From Nitratireductor sp. B36 (GTDB taxonomy: Bacteria; Pseudomonadota; Alphaproteobacteria; Rhizobiales; Rhizobiaceae): 64,000 nt of DNA. The stretch spans positions 310,001 to 374,000 of the forward strand of contig NZ_JACKZY010000002.1 of the NCBI RefSeq assembly GCF_020833685.1, read 5' to 3'. The notes under the pieces are model-generated. The model was not told where the DNA came from. It ran no database searches and saw nothing but the letters and a program-made list of their open reading frames with translations. A program made the position numbers and the translations under genes. This document shows, one piece after another, positions 59,775 to 64,000 of this stretch (position 1 is the first letter of the stretch; the number at the start of each line of letters is the position of its first letter).

Positions 59775-60719
59775 ATGCTTGCTTACACGCTGAGGCGCAT
59801 AGCCCAGGCCGTGCCGATTCTTCTGCTCGTCAGCCTGATCTCCTTCGGGATCATGCAACTGGTACCCGGGGATCCCGCCGCCGTTCTGGCGGGCCCCAAC
59901 GCCACGCCTGACGAACTCATCAAACTGCGGCAGACACTGGGGCTCGACAAATCCCTTCTGTCGCAGATCATGATCTTTTACGGAAACCTGTTCCAGGGCG
60001 ATCTCGGCTACTCCATTATTCTGGGCGAGCCGGTCCTGAAGGTGGTACTGGAGCGATCTCCCATCAGCATTTCGCTCGCGCTCTATTCGCTCGCACTGAC
60101 GGTCATCCTCGGGCTTTCAATCGGGGTCATTGCAGCGATGAAACACAATCGCTGGATCGATCAGGCAGCGATGACCTTTGCACTGATCGGGGTTTCCGTC
60201 CCCAATTTCTGGCTGGGACTTGTGATGATTGTCCTGTTTTCGGTGCATCTTGGTTGGCTGCCAACGGGCGGCTATGTGCCTTTCTTTGAAGACCCGGTTG
60301 GCTGGTTTCTCGCCGCAACCATGCCGGCGCTTTCGCTGGCGATGATGCAGATCGGACTTCTCGCCCGTCTGACCCGCTCTACCATGTTGGAAGTGCTGGG
60401 CCAGGATTATATTCGCACGGCCCGCGCCAAGGGCGCGAGCGAGCCACGGGTGATCATCAAGCACGCGATGAGCAATGTGCTGATCCCTGTCGTTACCGTG
60501 CTCGGAATGATCCTCTCGGTGCTTCTTTCCGGTTCGGTAATTGTTGAAACGATTTTCGCGGTGCCGGGGATCGGAGCGCTCCTCGGTAATGCGATCCTTG
60601 GACGGGATTATCCCATGATCCAGGGAGGTCTCATTTTCGTGGCGGCGGTTCTTCTGATCCTGAACATCGTTGTCGATGTGCTCTATGCCTGGCTCGATCC
60701 AAGGGTGCGCGTCCAATGA
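59775..60719 (+). CDS. Dpp-type ABC transporter permease (DppB family)
   Basis: A 314-residue permease with six membrane helices, the N-terminal LRRIAQAVPILLLVSLISF helix, DLGYSIILGEPV near residue 77 and the EAA loop DYIRTARAKGASEPRVIIKHA near residue 215. The stop overlaps the next permease start (ATGA). Confidence 0.93.
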   Translation: MLAYTLRRIAQAVPILLLVSLISFGIMQLVPGDPAAVLAGPNATPDELIKLRQTLGLDKSLLSQIMIFYGNLFQGDLGYSIILGEPVLKVVLERSPISISLALYSLALTVILGLSIGVIAAMKHNRWIDQAAMTFALIGVSVPNFWLGLVMIVLFSVHLGWLPTGGYVPFFEDPVGWFLAATMPALSLAMMQIGLLARLTRSTMLEVLGQDYIRTARAKGASEPRVIIKHAMSNVLIPVVTVLGMILSVLLSGSVIVETIFAVPGIGALLGNAILGRDYPMIQGGLIFVAAVLLILNIVVDVLYAWLDPRVRVQ

Positions 60720-61609
60720 GCCATCTCGAAATCTCCAACAATCCGAGCGCGCTGACTTCCCTGCGTCGGTTCCTTGGAGGGCGGCGTGTGCGCCGCCTCA
60801 TCCGGCATCGATCCTTCATGATCGGGTTGTGGTTGTGTCTTTTCGTGACGGCCATAGCCATTTTCGCTCCGATAATCTCATCGGTCGATCCGAACAAGAT
60901 GGCCATCCGTTCACGTTTCCAGCCGCCGTCGCTCGAATTCCTTCTCGGCACAGACAATCTGGGCCGTGACCTTTTCAGTCGGGTGGCGTGGGGCGCGCGT
61001 CTGAGCCTTGCCATCGGTCTGGGCGTGGTTCTCCTCAATGCCGTGTTCGGTGTGCTTCTTGGGGCGCTTGCGGGTTACTTCCGGCGTCTAGACGGTATTC
61101 TCATGCGTCTTTCGGATGCGCTCATGGCCTTTCCGTCGGTGCTGCTTGCCATCGGAATTGCCGCGGCGATGGGAGCGTCGGCCATGACGGCGGTGATCTC
61201 GCTGGCGGTCGTCTATATTCCACGCACGGCGCGTATCCTGCGCGCTTCGGTTCTGCAGGTGAACGAGCTCGAATTCGTCAATGCGGCGCGAGCGGCGGGT
61301 GCGGGCGACTTCCATATCTTACGGCGTCATATCCTGCCCAACTGCATGGCACCTCTGGTGGTGCAGCTCAGCTTCGTCTTCGCCTATGCGATTCTCTCGG
61401 AAGCAGTGCTGAGTTTTCTCGGGCTCGGGGCGGCGCCCACCGATCCCAGTTGGGGCATCATGATCTCCGAAGGCCGCAGCTACATCCGAGAAGCGCCCTG
61501 GATGACCATCATCCCGGGTATGGCGATCGCCATCACGGTGCTTGGCCTGAACCTTCTGGGGGACGGCTTGCGGGACGTTCTCGACCCTCGCGTGAAGATG
61601 GAGCACTGA
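60716..61609 (+). CDS. Dpp-type ABC transporter permease (DppC family)
   Basis: A 297-residue permease. A cytoplasmic N-terminus of ~35 residues precedes the first helix. It has LLGTDNLGRDLFSRVAWGAR near residue 80 and the EAA loop FVNAARAAGAGDFHILRRHILPN near residue 187. It pairs with the upstream permease and is coupled to it. Confidence 0.93.
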   Translation: MSHLEISNNPSALTSLRRFLGGRRVRRLIRHRSFMIGLWLCLFVTAIAIFAPIISSVDPNKMAIRSRFQPPSLEFLLGTDNLGRDLFSRVAWGARLSLAIGLGVVLLNAVFGVLLGALAGYFRRLDGILMRLSDALMAFPSVLLAIGIAAAMGASAMTAVISLAVVYIPRTARILRASVLQVNELEFVNAARAAGAGDFHILRRHILPNCMAPLVVQLSFVFAYAILSEAVLSFLGLGAAPTDPSWGIMISEGRSYIREAPWMTIIPGMAIAITVLGLNLLGDGLRDVLDPRVKMEH

Positions 61610-61611
61610 CG

Positions 61612-62625
61612 ATGCAAAGAAATCCAATTCTGCGCGTTGAGGGACTGCGCACCACGTTCACGAGCGACGATGGTGAGGTGGTCGCGGTGGATGATGTCAG
61701 CTTCGACGTGAACGAAGGCGAGATCGTTGGCCTTATCGGCGAGAGCGGCTCCGGCAAGAGCGTCACTGCGCTCGCCGTAATGGGGCTTTTGCCGAAGACT
61801 ACATCGCACGTTACAGCAGAGCGGATCATGTTCGATGGTCGCGACCTTGCGCACGCTTCCGAGCGGGAGTTGCGGCGGTTGCGCGGGGGCTCCATCGGTA
61901 TGATCTTTCAAGAACCGATGAGCTCGCTCAATCCGGTTCTGAAGATCGGCGATCAGCTCATCGAGCCGATCCGTATTCACGAACGCATCAGCTACCGTGC
62001 AGCCTTCGACCGGGGGGTGGAGCTTCTAACCAAGGTCGGCATTCCGTCGCCTGTGCAACGCATGAATGATTATCCGCATCAGCTTTCGGGCGGTATGCGG
62101 CAACGCGTCATGATCGCCATAGCACTGTCTTGCTCTCCCAAGCTGCTTCTTGCCGATGAGCCCACCACGGCGCTCGACGTGACCATCCAGGCCCAGCTCC
62201 TCGACCTTCTTCTGGAAATCCAGGCCGAGACAAAGATGGCGATCGTGCTGATCACGCACAGCATGGGGGTCATTGCTGAATGCGCCGACAAGGTGGTGGT
62301 GATGTATTCCGGCCGAATCGCGGAACAGGGCCCGGTCACGGAGATATTCGACAGGCCGGGGCATCCCTACACGAAAGGTCTCATGCAGTGTACGCCGGAA
62401 CTGACCGGAAATTCCCGTCGATTGACCACCATACCGGGTACGCTCCCAAGCCTTAGCGCGCTGCCACCCGGCTGTCGTTTCGCGCCGCGCTGTGACCTCG
62501 CACAACCGGACTGCGTGGCCGGTAGACCGCCAATGATCGCTATAGGAAAGGAACATGCTTCTGCCTGTATCCGGGCGGATGAACTCGTCGTCTCGGCAGC
62601 ACAACCAGAGGGAGCCGAGGTATGA
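61612..62625 (+). CDS. Dpp-type ABC transporter ATPase (DppD family)
   Basis: A 337-residue ATPase with Walker [10 protein letters not shown] (~residue 43), [10 protein letters not shown], signature LSGGMRQRV, Walker [14 protein letters not shown] and a C-terminal cysteine cluster ([14 protein letters not shown]) of the oligopeptide ATPase tail, usually an Fe-S or structural element. A longer frame runs upstream through dppC but is a shadow. The stop is coupled to the next ATPase. Confidence 0.93.
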   Translation: MQRNPILRVEGLRTTFTSDDGEVVAVDDVSFDVNEGEIVGLIGESGSGKSVTALAVMGLLPKTTSHVTAERIMFDGRDLAHASERELRRLRGGSIGMIFQEPMSSLNPVLKIGDQLIEPIRIHERISYRAAFDRGVELLTKVGIPSPVQRMNDYPHQLSGGMRQRVMIAIALSCSPKLLLADEPTTALDVTIQAQLLDLLLEIQAETKMAIVLITHSMGVIAECADKVVVMYSGRIAEQGPVTEIFDRPGHPYTKGLMQCTPELTGNSRRLTTIPGTLPSLSALPPGCRFAPRCDLAQPDCVAGRPPMIAIGKEHASACIRADELVVSAAQPEGAEV

Positions 62626-63614
62626 GCAAAGCACCGCTTCTATCCGTTCGGGATCTTTCCAAATATTTCACCATCCGCAGCCCTTTCAGGGGCACGACCG
62701 TTGGCACAGTGCAAGCGGTCAATCGGGTGAGTTTCGATATCGGCGAGGGAGAAACGCTCGGGCTCGTTGGAGAATCCGGTTGCGGAAAATCCACGACCGG
62801 GCGGCTGCTTCTGCGTCTTATCGAACCGGACCGCGGGGAGGTCCTTTTCGAGGGGAGGGACCTCTTGAAGCTTGATGCCGGTGAACTCAAGGCCATCCGC
62901 AAGTCGATTCAGATCGTCTTCCAGGATCCGTTCAGTTCCCTCAACCCCCGTATGACGGTCGAAGACATTATCACCGAGCCGCTCTATGTGCAGGGAGGCA
63001 TGACGCGACATGACATGCGCGACCGTGCCCGTATGCTGCTTGAGCGGGTGGGGCTCAATGCGGCGCATATCACGCGTTACCCGCATGAATTTTCGGGCGG
63101 GCAGCGGCAGCGGATCGGTATCGCGCGCGCTCTTGCGGCAGACCCGCGCTTCATCGTCTGCGACGAGGCGGTCTCGGCGCTGGATGTCTCGGTGCAGGCG
63201 CAGGTCATCAATCTGCTGCAGGATCTTCAGGAGGAATTCAACCTTTCCTACCTGTTCATCGCGCATGATCTTTCGGTCGTGCGACATATCTCGGACCGGG
63301 TTGCCGTCATGTATCTGGGTGAGGTGGTGGAGATCGCGGGAAAGGATGCGCTCTACGCCTCTCCACGTCATCCCTATACAAAGGCGCTTCTGGAGGCGAT
63401 TCCGGTTGCCCATCCACGTCTCCGAGGCAAGCGTGCGCGCCTTGGCGGTGAGGTATCCAGCGCTCTCAACCCGCCTCCGGGATGCCGCTTCAGCCAACGC
63501 TGTCCTTTCGCACAAGACGTTTGCCGAAGAGAGGCGCCGGCGCTCAGGGAGTTGGGCGAGCGCCATCAGGTAGCGTGTCATTTTGCAGAGGAATTGCAGG
63601 CCGTCGCAGCCTGA
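62622..63614 (+). CDS. Dpp-type ABC transporter ATPase (DppF family)
   Basis: A 330-residue ATPase with Walker [20 protein letters not shown], signature FSGGQRQRI, Walker [15 protein letters not shown] and the C-terminal [14 protein letters not shown] cluster. The Walker B segment has DEAVSAL, usual for this family. It completes the transporter; the dehydratase gene begins 66 bases later. Confidence 0.93.
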   Translation: MSKAPLLSVRDLSKYFTIRSPFRGTTVGTVQAVNRVSFDIGEGETLGLVGESGCGKSTTGRLLLRLIEPDRGEVLFEGRDLLKLDAGELKAIRKSIQIVFQDPFSSLNPRMTVEDIITEPLYVQGGMTRHDMRDRARMLLERVGLNAAHITRYPHEFSGGQRQRIGIARALAADPRFIVCDEAVSALDVSVQAQVINLLQDLQEEFNLSYLFIAHDLSVVRHISDRVAVMYLGEVVEIAGKDALYASPRHPYTKALLEAIPVAHPRLRGKRARLGGEVSSALNPPPGCRFSQRCPFAQDVCRREAPALRELGERHQVACHFAEELQAVAA

Positions 63615-63680
63615 AAACAAATTCCGCTGTCATGACCGGAAGATCATCAGGGCCATTGCGCCAATCTCGCGAGAAACGAA

Positions 63681-64000
63681 ATGACCAGCAAAAAAGATCC
63701 GTTGCGTTCCACCGAATGGTTTGGAGGGCATGAAAAGGGAGCCTTCATTCACCGAAGCTGGATGAAAAACCAAGGCTTTCCTCAGCATCTTTTCGACGGC
63801 AGGCCTGTCATCGGCATCTGCAATTCATGGTCGGAACTGACCCCTTGTAACGGTCAACTGCGCGATTTGGCCGAACATGTTCGGCGCGGCATCTTCGAGG
63901 CAGGCGGTTTTCCCGTCGAATTCCCGGTGATGTCGCTGGGTGAATCAAATATGCGCCCGACCGCCATGATGTTCCGCAACCTGGCGGCGATCGAGGTGGA
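63681..64000 (+). CDS. IlvD/Edd-family sugar-acid dehydratase, N-terminal part (cut by window edge)
   Basis: The frame is open to the last base; 106 codons are visible. It has RSWMKNQGFP, the metal/cluster region ICNSWSELTPCNGQLRDLAE (Cys near residue 57) and FPVMSLGESNMRPTAMMFRN, matching arabinonate/xylonate/fuconate-type dehydratases rather than IlvD itself. It would supply the 2-keto-3-deoxy acid used by the SDR and FAH enzymes encoded at 55.6-57.2 kb. The start at 63681 is the first in-frame ATG with family similarity. Confidence 0.85.
   Translation, partial: MTSKKDPLRSTEWFGGHEKGAFIHRSWMKNQGFPQHLFDGRPVIGICNSWSELTPCNGQLRDLAEHVRRGIFEAGGFPVEFPVMSLGESNMRPTAMMFRNLAAIEV

Noticed and set aside
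60988..61611. N-terminal extension of the DppD ATPase through the dppC gene
   Set aside because: The extension is an out-of-frame shadow of dppC; the ATPase family start at 61612 is clear.
1..64000. tRNA, rRNA, CRISPR array, insertion sequence, phage or attachment-site signals
   Set aside because: I looked for cloverleaf-like segments, repeated spacers, terminal inverted repeats with transposase motifs and integrases; none was found.

Overview
The window is a high-GC alphaproteobacterial chromosome segment, most likely from the Hyphomicrobiales (rhizobial group). Three things point there. The flagellar order fliM-fliN-fliG-flhB is followed by the convergent LuxR-type pair visN-visR. There is a complete rhizobial-type aglEFGAK alpha-glucoside operon with its LacI regulator aglR. 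Sugar-acid catabolic clusters with dedicated ABC transporters are abundant. I see no rRNA, tRNA, CRISPR array, insertion sequence or phage gene. Species cannot be decided from the sequence alone.

Layout. 1-5.2 kb: end of fliM, fliN, fliG, flhB, a conserved hypothetical, then visR/visN on the minus strand. 5.4-14.7 kb: agl locus (aglE, aglF, aglG, aglA, aglK on minus; aglR and a GH1 beta-glucosidase on plus) with two copies of a LacI-type operator core between aglE and aglR. 14.7-15.5 kb: an SDR with an altered catalytic motif. 15.8-20.6 kb: opgG-opgH-opgC for periplasmic glucans, with the usual opgH N-terminus on a separate small ORF. 20.6-26 kb: a BBE-type FAD oxidase, a two-gene PNPOx-fold/GAF/winged-helix unit, a ROK kinase and cutC. 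26-31.6 kb: tetR and a nucleoside hydrolase on minus, divergent from a 2-oxoglutarate/Fe(II) dioxygenase plus a three-gene polar amino-acid-type ABC transporter; a perfect palindrome sits between them. 31.6-39.8 kb: dgoD and a GntR regulator on minus, divergent from araFGH, an SDR, dgoK and dgoA; this looks like oxidative use of galactose and/or arabinose. 39.9-45.9 kb: M20 amidohydrolase, LysR regulator, beta-hydroxyacid dehydrogenase, aldehyde dehydrogenase, DUF3100 membrane protein and a small membrane protein. 46-49.3 kb: aldo/keto reductase, otnK, otnC. 49.4-55.4 kb: a singlet-oxygen-type RpoE/ChrR island (SDR, cfa, DUF1365, FAD oxidoreductase, sigma factor, ChrR, DUF2177). 55.6-64 kb: FAH-family hydrolase and 2-keto-3-deoxyfuconate-type dehydrogenase on minus, divergent from an RraA-like protein, a five-gene family-5 (Dpp-type) ABC transporter and the start of an IlvD/Edd sugar-acid dehydratase.

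How the genes work together. Most of the window is a set of uptake-plus-catabolism modules, each with its own regulator (LacI, TetR, GntR, LysR) and most with a recognisable symmetric DNA element in the divergent intergenic region. The most unusual points are these. ChrR keeps all cupin metal ligands but has lost three of the four zinc ligands of its sigma-binding domain. Three promoters of near-identical form (TGATCC-N18-TA) tie the RpoE island into one regulon. A PNPOx-GAF-winged-helix protein is coupled to a second PNPOx-like protein. A nucleoside hydrolase/dioxygenase/transporter regulon has an unassigned substrate.
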